A stretch of DNA of 54,482 nt from Polyangia bacterium. GTDB taxonomy: Bacteria > Myxococcota_A > Polyangia > Polyangiales > Polyangiaceae. The stretch is from assembly GCA_030426145.1 (NCBI GenBank), contig JAUHZF010000014.1, positions 1 through 54,482 on the forward strand, in the 5' to 3' direction. Numbering within the stretch: position 1 is the first letter of the stretch; every line of letters begins with the position of its first letter. The notes beneath the pieces are model-generated. The model worked only from the letters and a program-made list of their open reading frames with translations. It was not told the DNA's origin and ran no database searches. The translations under genes and the position numbers were made by a program. Positions 25,480 through 34,032 of the stretch are shown in pieces.

Positions 25480-26607
25480 TCAGTTGTCCGTTGCCGGCGC
25501 TTTGGGAATGAGCACGGCTGACGGGACCTTCATCCGGGCCAGGACGCCGTCGGACCGAGGGCCTTCGACCCGACGTGGTACCCCCCCTTCGATGACCACT
25601 GGCCAGACTTCGAGTCGGTCGAGGCGAACGTCGTCACCATCTCGCACGAGCTCGGCGAGCACCGCTGCGCCTTCGTCGGTGTGCTTCTTCGTCTGATCGA
25701 AGATGAAGTTACCGAGCGAGTAGAACACCGGCACGCCATCCATGAATACGACCGGCTGCACGACGTGGGGGTGGGCGCCGATCACGAGGTCGGCCCCCGC
25801 CTCGACCGCAGCCTTGGCGAAGAGCTGCTGGGGCCCGAAGGCGACGGGCACGTACTCGATGCCGGCGTGCATGGTGGCCACGACGAAGTCGCTCCGCGTC
25901 TGGAGGTCCGCGATGGCGCGCTGCAGGCGCCCCTTGTCCTCGATGCGCGCCACCTGTTTGAGGTAGGTGGAACCGTCGTCGTTGATGCTCGCGTAGGAAG
26001 CACCGACGAAGCCGATGCGAATCCCCTGGTGCTCGACGACGATCGGGGCCCAGGCCTCACGCTCGTTGCGTCCCGCCCCGAAGCCCGTGAGCTCGTGCTC
26101 ACGGAGGAGCCCGATCGTGTCGTAGAGGCCCTGCTCGCCCTGGTCCAAGGCGTGGTTGTTGGCGAGGTTGAGCACCGTGAAGCGGTGCTTCTTCAGGCCC
26201 GTGATCCAAGGCTGCGGCGCGTTGAAGATGTTGCCGCGTACCGGCAGGACCGTCTTCTTCGCAAAGGGGCACTCGAGGTTGGCGAAGACGAAGTCGACAC
26301 GCGCGAAGTCCTTCGCCATGCGCGAGAAGGGAAGCTCCGGGTCACCTTCGGCCTCGATCGCCTCCGCCACGCCTCGGGAGAGCAGTACGTCACCGACGGA
26401 GAGGAACCGAAGCCGGGGAGACGGCGGTGGCCCGATGCGTGGTTTGGCCGTGGTCGCAGGTGGCGCCGCTGCCTGCTCGGACGATGAGGGCGCCGACCAG
26501 GTGGACGATGCCGTAGCCGCGGGAGGCCCGCCGGTGGCCGCCGGCCCCTTGGGCGCGGCGGGGGCACAGGCGAGAAGGACGACCCCCAACAGGCAGAGCC
26601 AACGCAT
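25480..26607 (-). CDS. CapA-family (PGA synthesis CapA-like) lipoprotein
   Basis: A 375-residue protein. The signal ends in LLAC (Cys14) and is followed by a Pro/Ala/Ser linker. The mature part is the CapA/metallophosphatase-like fold: RFLSVGDVLLSRG, FVFANLECPF, LNLANNHALDQG, GADLVIGAHPHVVQP and YSLGNFIFDQ are all signature blocks. Family members act in poly-gamma-glutamate capsule export or have unknown roles. It is likely on the outer face of a membrane. It is divergent from the sterol methyltransferase across 119 bases. Confidence 0.9.
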   Translation of the reverse strand: MRWLCLLGVVLLACAPAAPKGPAATGGPPAATASSTWSAPSSSEQAAAPPATTAKPRIGPPPSPRLRFLSVGDVLLSRGVAEAIEAEGDPELPFSRMAKDFARVDFVFANLECPFAKKTVLPVRGNIFNAPQPWITGLKKHRFTVLNLANNHALDQGEQGLYDTIGLLREHELTGFGAGRNEREAWAPIVVEHQGIRIGFVGASYASINDDGSTYLKQVARIEDKGRLQRAIADLQTRSDFVVATMHAGIEYVPVAFGPQQLFAKAAVEAGADLVIGAHPHVVQPVVFMDGVPVFYSLGNFIFDQTKKHTDEGAAVLAELVRDGDDVRLDRLEVWPVVIEGGVPRRVEGPRSDGVLARMKVPSAVLIPKAPATDN

Positions 26608-26683
26608 GGGGCGGGATTGTGGCGGGCCAGCTCGCCGCTGTCAGCCCTCGGCCGGTGAACGTCGTTCATACTTGCGCGGCCTG

Positions 26684-26730
26684 CCCCCTCGAAAATGAGG
26701 GGGGAGACGTGTATGTTGCGCGCGCCATGA
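26684..26730 (+). promoter_or_regulatory. Leader of sterol methyltransferase: SD hairpin and 5-codon ORF
   Basis: CCCCCTC (26684-26690) pairs with GAGGGGG (26697-26703) around a six-base loop. The right arm contains the only strong Shine-Dalgarno-like run, which is well spaced for ATG26713. That ATG opens a five-codon frame (MLRAP) whose TGA (26728-26730) overlaps the methyltransferase ATG (26727). The main start has no good Shine-Dalgarno of its own. Confidence 0.5.
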
Positions 26731-27743
26731 CCACCGAGAGCCGTAGGATCCTCCAGCGCGACGACCAGACCGTGCGCGCTGCCGTCGACGCGTACACCAG
26801 CCTGCACGACGAGCAGTCCGGTGGCGACCTCGAGGCCCGCAAGGCCAACTACGAGGTCCTCGTGAATCGCTACTACGACCTCGTCACCGACTTCTACGAG
26901 TTCGGTTGGGGCAAGTCGTTCCACTTCGCGCCGGCGAAGAACGGGGAGTCCTTCGAGGACGCCATCGTGCGCCACGAGGTGAAGCTGGCCCAAGCGCTGA
27001 AGCTCGACAGCGGAATGACGGCCCTCGACGTGGGCTGTGGCGTCGGCGGTCCGATGCGTAACATCGCGCGCTACAGCGGAGCCAAGGTGGTCGGGATCAA
27101 CAACAACGACTACCAAATCGAGCGCGGACGTCGCCACAGCGGGCGCGAGGGTATGCAGCACCGAACGTCCTTCGTGAAGGCCGACTTCATGCAGATGCCC
27201 TTCGAGGACGGCACCTTCGATGGCGTCTACACCATCGAGGCGAGCTGCCACGCACCGGACAAAGCCGCGCTCTTCCGTGAGATCCGCCGGGTGATGAAGC
27301 CGGGCGCCATCTTCGCGGGCTATGAGTGGTGCCTCACCGACAAGTACGTCGCCGACGACGCCGAGCACCGCCGCATCAAGAAGGGAATCGAGGAGGGGGA
27401 CGGCCTCCCCGACATCGCCTACACCCACGAGGTCGACGATGCGCTCCGCGAGGCGGGCTTCGAGGTCGTCGCGGCGCGCGACGTGGCGCCCGAGGCCGAT
27501 CCTGAGGGCCCTTGGTACCTGCCGCTCTCTGGTCGCGACAAGAGCCTGCGCGGTCTTCCGCGCACGCCGATCGGTCGGCAGATCACCAACGTGGCGACCC
27601 GCGTCATGGAGCGACTCAAGCTCGCGCCTGAGGGAACGGCCCGCGTGAGCGACTTCCTCAACGTCGCAGGCGATGCCCTCGTGGCCGGTGGGGAGACCGG
27701 GGTCTTCACCCCGATGTACTACTTCGAAGCTCGCAAGGTCTGA
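26727..27743 (+). CDS. Sterol 24-C-methyltransferase (ERG6/SMT-like)
   Basis: A 338-residue SAM-dependent methyltransferase. YYDLVTDFYEFGWGKSFHF (49-67) matches the sterol-binding region I of SMT enzymes. LDVGCGVGGPMRNIARYSGA (100-119) is the SAM-binding motif in its SMT form. GINNNDYQIERG, FVKADFMQMPFED, IEASCHAPDK (170-179) and GYEWCLTDKY (198-207) are further SMT signatures. The C-terminus has the SMT-type conserved end (TPMYYFEARK). The enzyme adds a methyl group to C-24 of a sterol side chain with a C-24 double bond. No other sterol gene is visible in the window. SMTs are common in eukaryotes and rare in bacteria. No signal peptide. Confidence 0.88.
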   Translation: MTTESRRILQRDDQTVRAAVDAYTSLHDEQSGGDLEARKANYEVLVNRYYDLVTDFYEFGWGKSFHFAPAKNGESFEDAIVRHEVKLAQALKLDSGMTALDVGCGVGGPMRNIARYSGAKVVGINNNDYQIERGRRHSGREGMQHRTSFVKADFMQMPFEDGTFDGVYTIEASCHAPDKAALFREIRRVMKPGAIFAGYEWCLTDKYVADDAEHRRIKKGIEEGDGLPDIAYTHEVDDALREAGFEVVAARDVAPEADPEGPWYLPLSGRDKSLRGLPRTPIGRQITNVATRVMERLKLAPEGTARVSDFLNVAGDALVAGGETGVFTPMYYFEARKV

Positions 27744-27790
27744 CGCCATTGCGCTGACCCCTTGCCGCACTGAGCTGACTCAAACGCGCA

Positions 27791-27816
27791 ATGGCGCTGC
27801 AGTCTTGCAGCGTCGT
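27791..27816 (+). terminator. Hairpin after sterol methyltransferase gene
   Basis: CGCTGCA (27795-27801) pairs with TGCAGCG (27806-27812) around a GTCT loop, extended by weaker pairs to 27791/27816. A short T-containing stretch follows, but no true T-run. Possible terminator about 50 bases after the stop. Confidence 0.4.
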
Positions 27817-27883
27817 TGTGCGGTCGCGTTCGTAGGTTCCCCTGCTTCTCGACGATCGTGAGGGCAGGGGATAACGTGCCGTC

Positions 27884-28999
27884 ATGCCCTCACGGCTTTC
27901 TTGGATGGGATTCGCGGCCCTCGGAACGATGGTCGCGGCATGCGGTGTCGACACGAGTTTGATCTTCACCGCGACCGAAACCGGTGGCGCTGGCGGTGAC
28001 ACCACCACATCCGTAGGGGAGGGCGGTGCCACGTCGAGCGCAAACATCGTCAACAGCTCCGTGGGCGTCGGCGGCACGGCGAACACGGGGGGTGCGGGTG
28101 CGGGTGGTGACGACCCCATGTGCTTGCCCGAGGAGGTGGTACCGGCCGAGCTCACGCGGCTCGACATGCTGCTTCTCTTCGATCGCACGGGCAGCACCGG
28201 GCAGTTCCTCGGACAGGAGAAGCTGCAGGTGCAGACCTTCGCTCAGAGTGAGGCCGCGCCCGGGACGCGTATGTCACTGCTCTTCCACGGAGGAACCAAC
28301 AGCTGCAGCACGATGTCCTACCCGGCCGCGATCGCCATGACGCCCATCCCGAGTCAGGCGCAGACGATCGTGGACACGCTCTCCCCGGTACAAGCGAGCG
28401 GCGGCTCGCCATGGCTCCCGCCGCTCGCGTCGGGGCACGACTTCGCCGGGGCCATCAAGACGCAGAACCCCGACCACAACGTGGTGGTGGTGATGCTCTT
28501 CGATTCGCCGCAGTCCCAGTGCTTCGCCGACGTACAGAACGAGATCGTGCCCGTCGCGGCGGCGGGACTCATGGCTGGGGTGAAGACCTACGTCATCGGC
28601 ATCAACCAAGCGCCGGTCGGGCAACTCGACCCCGTGGCGGCGGCCGGCGGGACCGGAGCCGTCATCGACCTCACGGGCAATCAGCTCGGTCAGCTGGCCA
28701 CCCAATTGACGAACATTCGCTCACAGGAGATCCGTTGCGGCATCCCCATGCCCACCCCCACCTCCGGTGGGTACGACCCGGATGATGTGGCCTTCCGTTA
28801 CGGGCCCAACGGCGGCATGGCCGTCGATGTCCCTCGGGTGCCCAGCAGCAACGACTGCATCGGTGGCGGCGAGGGCTGGTACTTCGACGACCCGAACAAT
28901 CCCACGAGCATCGGTCTGTGCGAAAAGACGTGTGGTGCCATCAAGGTCGACGCGGCGCCTGTGCTCGAGGTGGCTTTCACCTGTCCCATGGGTGGCTGA
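27884..28999 (+). CDS. vWA-like domain lipoprotein
   Basis: A 371-residue protein. The signal ends in VAAC (Cys20), and a Gly/Thr/Ser linker runs to about residue 70. A von Willebrand factor A-like domain starts at DMLLLFDRTGSTGQFLGQEK, whose DRTGST corresponds to the MIDAS DxSxS with Thr in place of the first Ser. NVVVVMLFDSPQS and GVKTYVIGI fit the following strands. The C-terminal part is Cys-containing (RCGIPMP, NDCIGGGEGWYFDDP, CEKTCGAI), as in other myxobacterial secreted vWA proteins. Probable role: surface binding or adhesion; the ligand is unknown. Confidence 0.75.
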   Translation: MPSRLSWMGFAALGTMVAACGVDTSLIFTATETGGAGGDTTTSVGEGGATSSANIVNSSVGVGGTANTGGAGAGGDDPMCLPEEVVPAELTRLDMLLLFDRTGSTGQFLGQEKLQVQTFAQSEAAPGTRMSLLFHGGTNSCSTMSYPAAIAMTPIPSQAQTIVDTLSPVQASGGSPWLPPLASGHDFAGAIKTQNPDHNVVVVMLFDSPQSQCFADVQNEIVPVAAAGLMAGVKTYVIGINQAPVGQLDPVAAAGGTGAVIDLTGNQLGQLATQLTNIRSQEIRCGIPMPTPTSGGYDPDDVAFRYGPNGGMAVDVPRVPSSNDCIGGGEGWYFDDPNNPTSIGLCEKTCGAIKVDAAPVLEVAFTCPMGG

Positions 29000-29091
29000 G
29001 CGGCTCCCACGGCATTCGTTCACGTCGCGCAACACGGTGTTCATGACCCGGCGACTAGGCGAGCGCTGCGGCTTGCCTATCTTGCTGGGCC

Positions 29092-29772
29092 ATGAAGCTC
29101 ATGCAATCGCTCGTCCTCTCGGCTGCCCTGATCGCCGCCGCCACCGGCTGTGACAACCCCGCCGAGGGTAAGGCCAAGGCAACCGTCGAGGAGGCCGCGC
29201 CCACGCCGACCAACACGAACACCAAGACGGATGCCAAGGGCCCCAAGGCCTTCGAGGTCGTCGGTGACCACAAGCTCGTCGCCAAGGACTCGAAGCTGAT
29301 GTGGGTGGGCTCCAAGGTGACCGGAAAGCACGACGGCGGCTTCAAGACCTTCGACGCCGCCGCGAGCCTGAAGGACGGGGCCATCGAGGGCGGATCGGTG
29401 ACGGTTCGCATCGACACCAAGAGCATTTACAGCGACTCGGACAAGCTCACCGGTCACCTGATGAGCGATGAGTTCTTCGACGTGAAGGCCTTCCCGGAAG
29501 CGACCTTCGCCTCGACCGAGGTGAAGAAGGGCGCCGAGGGGGACTTCACCCACACCGTGGTGGGCAACCTCACGCTCCACGGTGAGACCAAGAAGGTCAC
29601 CTTTCCGGCCACCATCGAAAACGCAGACGGGGCGATCAAGGTCTCCTCGGAGTTCGTCATCAACCGGAAGGACTTCGGCATGAAGTACCCGGGCAAGCCC
29701 GACGACCTGATTCGCGACGAGGTCGTCATCAAGCTCGACCTCTCCCTCGCCAAGGGATCCGGTCAGGGCTGA
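29092..29772 (+). CDS. YceI-family lipoprotein
   Basis: A 226-residue protein. The signal ends in ATGC (Cys20) and is followed by a Thr/Ala/Lys spacer. The YceI lipocalin-like barrel is clear: SKLMWVGSKVTGKHDGGFKT, GGSVTVRIDTKSI, LTGHLMSDEFFDVKAFPEA and GNLTLHGETKKVTFPA. YceI proteins bind isoprenoid-type lipids in the periplasm. The sterol methyltransferase lies about 1.3 kb upstream, but there is no evidence of a functional link. The end is 2 bases from the stop of the convergent PhoX-like gene. Confidence 0.9.
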   Translation: MKLMQSLVLSAALIAAATGCDNPAEGKAKATVEEAAPTPTNTNTKTDAKGPKAFEVVGDHKLVAKDSKLMWVGSKVTGKHDGGFKTFDAAASLKDGAIEGGSVTVRIDTKSIYSDSDKLTGHLMSDEFFDVKAFPEATFASTEVKKGAEGDFTHTVVGNLTLHGETKKVTFPATIENADGAIKVSSEFVINRKDFGMKYPGKPDDLIRDEVVIKLDLSLAKGSGQG

Positions 29773-29774
29773 TC

Positions 29775-31076
29775 TCACACGGCGGGAAAGCTGCCGGTGA
29801 CGGCCACGGTCAACCCATCATGCTGGAGGTTGACGAAGAGCACGTCACCGGCGGGCGAGAAGCAGACGCCCGCCAGTTCGCTTTGGCTGAGCGCGTTGCG
29901 CGCGAGGTCGTAGACGGTGCCGGTGGGCGTGATCCCGCGCAGGCAGTTGCCCCCCGTGCCGTCCTCCGCGACCACCACGTCTCCCCAGGGTGCGACGCAA
30001 ACGTTGTCCGGATGGTCGAGCATTCGCTCGTCGGTCGAGGCCGTGAGTAGCTTCAGACTCGTTCCTTCGGCATCGACCACGAAGACTTGGCCGGCGCCCA
30101 AGGGGCCACCACTCGTCGCGCAGACGTAGACGAGGCCGTCGTCGTAGATGAGCCCCTCGCCGCGGCGAACGACGGCCGCGCCCAAGGTGCGGGCGTCGCT
30201 GCGGAGGGTGTCTTCGGACACGTCGGGGTTGGCGAGGTCGACCCAGTCGATGGGCAGCGACACACCCGGCTCCGCCAAGTGCCCCGTGTCGAAGCGCGGC
30301 TCGCCGCGAACCCGCATCGCCTGGAGTCGCCCCTCGAAGGGTCGCGTCGGGTCGTCGGGGGCGAAGCGGTAGAGGCAGCCGTCGGGGCGGTCTTCGGTGA
30401 GGTAGCAGACGTGGCTCCCCGGCACGACGGCCGCGGCCTCGTGTCGGAAGCGGCCGTAGCCGACCACGCGACGAGGCGCGAGCAGCCGGTCGGCGTCGGC
30501 GGGGCACACGAACACGTACCCGTGCCCGTCGGCCACGCTCTCCTCGCAGCTCAGCCATCCCCAAGGGCTGACGCCCCCCGCGCAGTTGCGGTCGGTACCG
30601 GTGAGCACCAGGTGACTCGTGCGCACACTCAAGTCGGCCCGGTTCAAGACCACGCGGCTCACCCCGCCCGGCATGGCGGGGTCGTAGGCCTCTTTCGGCC
30701 CCGGCGAATGGGCCACCAGGCCCGGCGCGAGCTCGTGGTTGCGAAGCAGAATCCAGGTGTCGTCGGGGCCCTCGAAGCAGCCCATGCCGTCGGGCTTGCC
30801 GGGCACGGGCCGGCCGTCGGCCATCGGCTCGCCTTCACGCTGCAGCACGCGGTAGGAGAGGCCGCGTGGCAGGTCGAGGATCCCGTCTGGATCATCGACC
30901 AGCGGACCGAGCTGGGGTGACGTGGCACCAGCCTGTGGTCGCCGGCGGGCGTAGAGCGCGGCGAGGGGAGCGGCCACGCCCAGGGCGGCGGCCCCCTGAA
31001 GGAGTCGCCGCCGTACCACGGTGCCGTGTGCATCACCCACGCCCGACAATGTAGGTCTCGTCGGGCCGCGCGCCAT
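29775..31076 (-). CDS. PhoX/DUF839-family Tat-exported protein
   Basis: A beta-propeller protein of the PhoX (DUF839) family, 433 residues from ATG31076. The N-terminus holds RRRLLQGAAALGVAAPLAAL, a twin-arginine signal. Family blocks include LPRGLSYRVLQREGEPMADG, GCFEGPDDTWILLRNHE, GWLSCEESV, GRFRHEAAAV and DHPDNVCVAPWGDVVVAEDG. Characterised PhoX is a calcium/iron alkaline phosphatase; many relatives are uncharacterised. GTG31040 or GTG31019 are possible shorter starts; the frame upstream of 31076 overlaps the divergent gene and is shadow-like. Confidence 0.85.
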   Translation of the reverse strand: MARGPTRPTLSGVGDAHGTVVRRRLLQGAAALGVAAPLAALYARRRPQAGATSPQLGPLVDDPDGILDLPRGLSYRVLQREGEPMADGRPVPGKPDGMGCFEGPDDTWILLRNHELAPGLVAHSPGPKEAYDPAMPGGVSRVVLNRADLSVRTSHLVLTGTDRNCAGGVSPWGWLSCEESVADGHGYVFVCPADADRLLAPRRVVGYGRFRHEAAAVVPGSHVCYLTEDRPDGCLYRFAPDDPTRPFEGRLQAMRVRGEPRFDTGHLAEPGVSLPIDWVDLANPDVSEDTLRSDARTLGAAVVRRGEGLIYDDGLVYVCATSGGPLGAGQVFVVDAEGTSLKLLTASTDERMLDHPDNVCVAPWGDVVVAEDGTGGNCLRGITPTGTVYDLARNALSQSELAGVCFSPAGDVLFVNLQHDGLTVAVTGSFPAV

Positions 31077-31087
31077 CGGAACACCTG

Positions 31088-31104
31088 TTCCAGTTAGACT
31101 GGAA
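31088..31104. promoter_or_regulatory. TTCCAG-N5-CTGGAA palindrome in divergent promoter
   Basis: A perfect dyad of six bases (31088-31093 and 31099-31104) with a five-base spacer in the 88-base gap between the divergent PhoX-like gene and the small exported protein. Size and position fit a transcription-factor operator, with the spacing resembling MerR-type sites. Confidence 0.4.
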
Positions 31105-31164
31105 TGGGTCCGTGTTACGAGAATTCGTAGACGGTCGTGGGACCAACCGGTAGGTTTTCGCCCC

Positions 31165-31545
31165 ATGAAGGCCTCCATCGTCCTTCGCATCGCCGCCGTC
31201 GTTTGCGGCCTCGGATCCCTCGCCATGACGCCCTGTAAAGAGTGCGTCGATCGTTGGGAGGGTGAGGTCGAAGCCAAGGACTACGTGCGTCACACGACCT
31301 TCGTGGAGGCGGGCCGCAACTACCGCGTGGCGGTTGTCCCCCTCGACTCCAACGCCGACCTCGTCGTCTCGGCCGACGGTGACTGGCCACCCAAGCCCAT
31401 CGCCTGCAAAGCGGCCGCCGGGGGCACCAACCCCGACGTGTGCGTCTTCGCATCCGAGGCTTCAGGCCCGGTGCACGTCTTCGTGGTCGGGCGCGAAAAG
31501 GGCACGCGCTACGACGTCGGCATCGAAGTCGCCAGCGACGACTAG
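31165..31545 (+). CDS. Small exported protein, unknown (126 aa)
   Basis: ATG31165 gives a signal-like hydrophobic start (SIVLRIAAVVCGLGSLAM) and a mature part with CKECVD and two more Cys. The pattern (GRNYRVAVVPLDSNADLVVS, then CVFASEASGPVHVFVVG) is that of a small beta-sandwich similar to pre-peptidase C-terminal-type domains; that resemblance is weak. It converges on the DUF2461 gene with a 4-base overlap. Confidence 0.65.
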   Translation: MKASIVLRIAAVVCGLGSLAMTPCKECVDRWEGEVEAKDYVRHTTFVEAGRNYRVAVVPLDSNADLVVSADGDWPPKPIACKAAAGGTNPDVCVFASEASGPVHVFVVGREKGTRYDVGIEVASDD

Positions 31546-32231
31546 AACCCGAGCTCGATGGCTTCACAGAGCCACCGCATGAAGGGCGCGGTGGCGCGGC
31601 AGCGCTTCACGAAGTCGGCCATGAAGGTGTCGCTGAGTGGCGCTTTGGGGTCGAACTTCGACACCGCGATGAAGTCCTTGCGCTTGAGGTCCTCTACATA
31701 GGGGTGCTCGGGATCGAACCCGCGGGGAGGGCGCTTCAGGCTCTCCCCATGGAGATCGAATTGGGTCGCGAAGGTCTTCGCCCCGGTGACCTTCTTCCAG
31801 CTCTTGGGGTCTTCGGCGAGGCGGGTACGAATGGCGAAGAGGCTCTTGTTGTCGGGGTGCCACATTCCGCCGCCCATGAAGACGTCACCCGGCTCGAGGT
31901 GCAGGTAGAAGCCTGGTGCGTGCACGTCTTTTCCCGCCACGTGACGGAACTGCATCGACGCATGGGTCTTGTAGGGCGACTTGTCCTTGCCGAAGCGGGT
32001 GTCTCGGTAGATGCGGAACATCGACCCACCCACCGGTTTGGGACTGACGACGATGTGCTCGCTCAGCTTCGCCATCGCGGGTTGGAGGTCTTCGACGAAG
32101 GCGAGGATCGGGGCCTTCACGTGCTCCTCGTATCGACCCTTGTTGGCCTTGAACCAATCGCGGTCGTTGTTCTTCTTGAGGTCCTTCAAGAACTTGAACG
32201 TGTGGGGCGTGAAGTAGCTCCGCTTGGCCAT
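31542..32231 (-). CDS. DUF2461 (TIGR02453) protein
   Basis: A 229-residue protein from ATG32231. FTPHTFKFLKDLKKNNDRDW followed by FKANKGRYEEHV is the characteristic opening of the TIGR02453 family, and FRIYRDTRFGKDKSPYKTH and GFYLHLEPGDVFMGGG are further blocks. The family is widespread and of unknown function, with a mostly helical start and a beta core. No signal peptide. It is divergent from the Ser/Thr kinase gene. Confidence 0.92.
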   Translation of the reverse strand: MAKRSYFTPHTFKFLKDLKKNNDRDWFKANKGRYEEHVKAPILAFVEDLQPAMAKLSEHIVVSPKPVGGSMFRIYRDTRFGKDKSPYKTHASMQFRHVAGKDVHAPGFYLHLEPGDVFMGGGMWHPDNKSLFAIRTRLAEDPKSWKKVTGAKTFATQFDLHGESLKRPPRGFDPEHPYVEDLKRKDFIAVSKFDPKAPLSDTFMADFVKRCRATAPFMRWLCEAIELGF

Positions 32232-32292
32232 GCCGCGGAGCTTACACCGGTACGCCGTCGTGTACTGGGACCCTGTGCTACCGTCCGGGCGC

Positions 32293-34026
32293 GTGGGCGA
32301 GCTGGACCTGAACTCGGGCGTGGTCGTGGGTGGCGACTTTCGCGTCTTGGACCGGATCGGCGAAGGAGGCATGAGCGTCGTGTACGCGGCCGAGCAGCTC
32401 AGCACGGGACGCCGCAGGGCCCTCAAGATCATGCGAGGGCGGCTGGCCGAGCCGAGCGAAGGTGAGGCCCGCGACAAACATCGCGCGCAGCTCGAGCGCG
32501 AGGCCAAGGTGGGGGCCCTGGTCGAGAGCCCGCATGTCGTCGACGTCGTGGCGGCGGGGGTCGACGAGGAGACCCCGTGGATCGCGATGGAGCTGCTCGA
32601 CGGCGATGACCTCGCCGAGCTCGTGCGGAAGCACGGCCCACGCGACGGCGAAGAGGTCCGTGTGATCCTCACGCAGTTGTTCCACGCCGTCGCCGCGGCC
32701 CACCGGGCAGGCGTGGTGCATCGCGACCTCAAGCCGGAGAACGTCTTCGTGTCTCGCGATGCCGACGGCCACCCCTGGGTGAAGGTGCTCGACTTCGGGA
32801 TCGCTCGCCTCAGCGCGGAAGTGCGGAGCGGCTCCACGACCGTGGTCGGATCGCCTGCGTGGATGGCGCCGGAGCAGGCCGACAGCGACAGCCCCATTAC
32901 GCCTGCCACCGACGTGTGGGCGCTGGGGCTCATCACCTACTGGCTCATCACCGGCAGCAACTTCTGGCGTGCGGCCGATCCCGAGCGCTTGAGCATTCGC
33001 GCCATCATGCGTGAGGTGTTGCTCGACCCGATCCCCCTCGCGTCGCAGCGCGCGGCGACGGTGGACCGCGTCGACCGATTGCCAAAGGGCTTCGACGCTT
33101 GGTTCGAGGCTTCGATGCGACGCGACCACCTCGATCGTATCCCCGACGCGGGGAAGCAGTGGGCGCGGCTCGAGGCGGTGATGGACGGGAAGATCGAGCT
33201 CGATGCTTTGCCCCCCGAGCTCGGAGGAGAGGCGATGGACACGGCGGTGTTCCTCGACGTCTCCGGCCTCGAAACCATCCCTGCTTCGGGGCCCATCGAG
33301 CCGCCTCAGGCTGAAGCAGCCCTCTCCAGCGACGCGTCGGACCCAGAGCCAGCCCCGGCCTCGGCGGTCACGGCCCGAGACCTAGCACTCGAAGAAGAAG
33401 CCGGGGAGAAGCCCACCCGACGGGGCTGGGCGCCGGGTTGGACGGTGGCGGGCTTGGCGATCGCCATCGCCGTGGGGGGATTGATCTATTTCTCCCCGCG
33501 CGAGCGGCCCCCCGCTCCTCCGCAACGGACCATGCAACGCACCGTGGCGGTGCCGACCATGGAGGCACCCGTCGATGTCGTCCCCGTGTCGACCTCGGAG
33601 ACTGCACCTGTCGACGAGCCGGTGCCCACCCCTTCGGTCACCGCCACCGCTTCGGTGCCCGCGCCTCTTCCCGTCGGGCCTCCCGTCGCGCCAAAGCTTC
33701 GGGCCTTCGACATCGGTGCCGCCCAGCGTAGCTTCGCCTTCGTCGCCAAGGGCGCCGTGCCCTCATGCAAGCAGCTCGAGGGGCCCACCCACATCTCAGT
33801 GGGGCTGTCCTTCTTGCCCGATGGGTCGGTGCGCCACGTGGTGGTTCACGGTCGCAGCCCACGCGAGGTCTGCGTCAAGGGCGTCATGGCCGGCGTTCGG
33901 ACCACGCCCTTCGACGTCGGACAGGGGTCGTATTCGTCGTCGGTCTTGTTCCCCTACAAGGGGCCCCCGCCCTACCTGCGAAAGCAGCCGCCCGCGCCGG
34001 CGGCTCCACCACCGGCCGAGCCTTGA
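32293..34026 (+). CDS. Transmembrane Ser/Thr protein kinase (Hanks type)
   Basis: A 577-residue protein from GTG32293. An upstream ATG at 32224 would overlap the divergent gene, and the residues it adds are not kinase-like. Kinase motifs: GEGGMSV (23-29), Lys46 in ALKIM, HRDLKPEN (143-150), DFG (167-169) and APE (192-194), all intact, so it should be catalytically active. An acidic/Pro linker follows, then one membrane helix (about 382-398), a Pro/Val/Thr linker and a C-terminal ~110-residue domain with QRSFAFVAKGAVPSCKQ and SFLPDGSVRHVVVHG. That tail resembles domains in other myxobacterial proteins that carry paired Cys, so it may sense an external signal. Confidence 0.9.
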   Translation: MGELDLNSGVVVGGDFRVLDRIGEGGMSVVYAAEQLSTGRRRALKIMRGRLAEPSEGEARDKHRAQLEREAKVGALVESPHVVDVVAAGVDEETPWIAMELLDGDDLAELVRKHGPRDGEEVRVILTQLFHAVAAAHRAGVVHRDLKPENVFVSRDADGHPWVKVLDFGIARLSAEVRSGSTTVVGSPAWMAPEQADSDSPITPATDVWALGLITYWLITGSNFWRAADPERLSIRAIMREVLLDPIPLASQRAATVDRVDRLPKGFDAWFEASMRRDHLDRIPDAGKQWARLEAVMDGKIELDALPPELGGEAMDTAVFLDVSGLETIPASGPIEPPQAEAALSSDASDPEPAPASAVTARDLALEEEAGEKPTRRGWAPGWTVAGLAIAIAVGGLIYFSPRERPPAPPQRTMQRTVAVPTMEAPVDVVPVSTSETAPVDEPVPTPSVTATASVPAPLPVGPPVAPKLRAFDIGAAQRSFAFVAKGAVPSCKQLEGPTHISVGLSFLPDGSVRHVVVHGRSPREVCVKGVMAGVRTTPFDVGQGSYSSSVLFPYKGPPPYLRKQPPAPAAPPPAEP

Positions 34027-34032
34027 GGGCGA

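Noticed and set aside
31077-31277. Longer N-terminus for the PhoX-like protein
   Set aside because: It would overlap the divergent small-protein gene and bury the twin-arginine signal far inside the protein.
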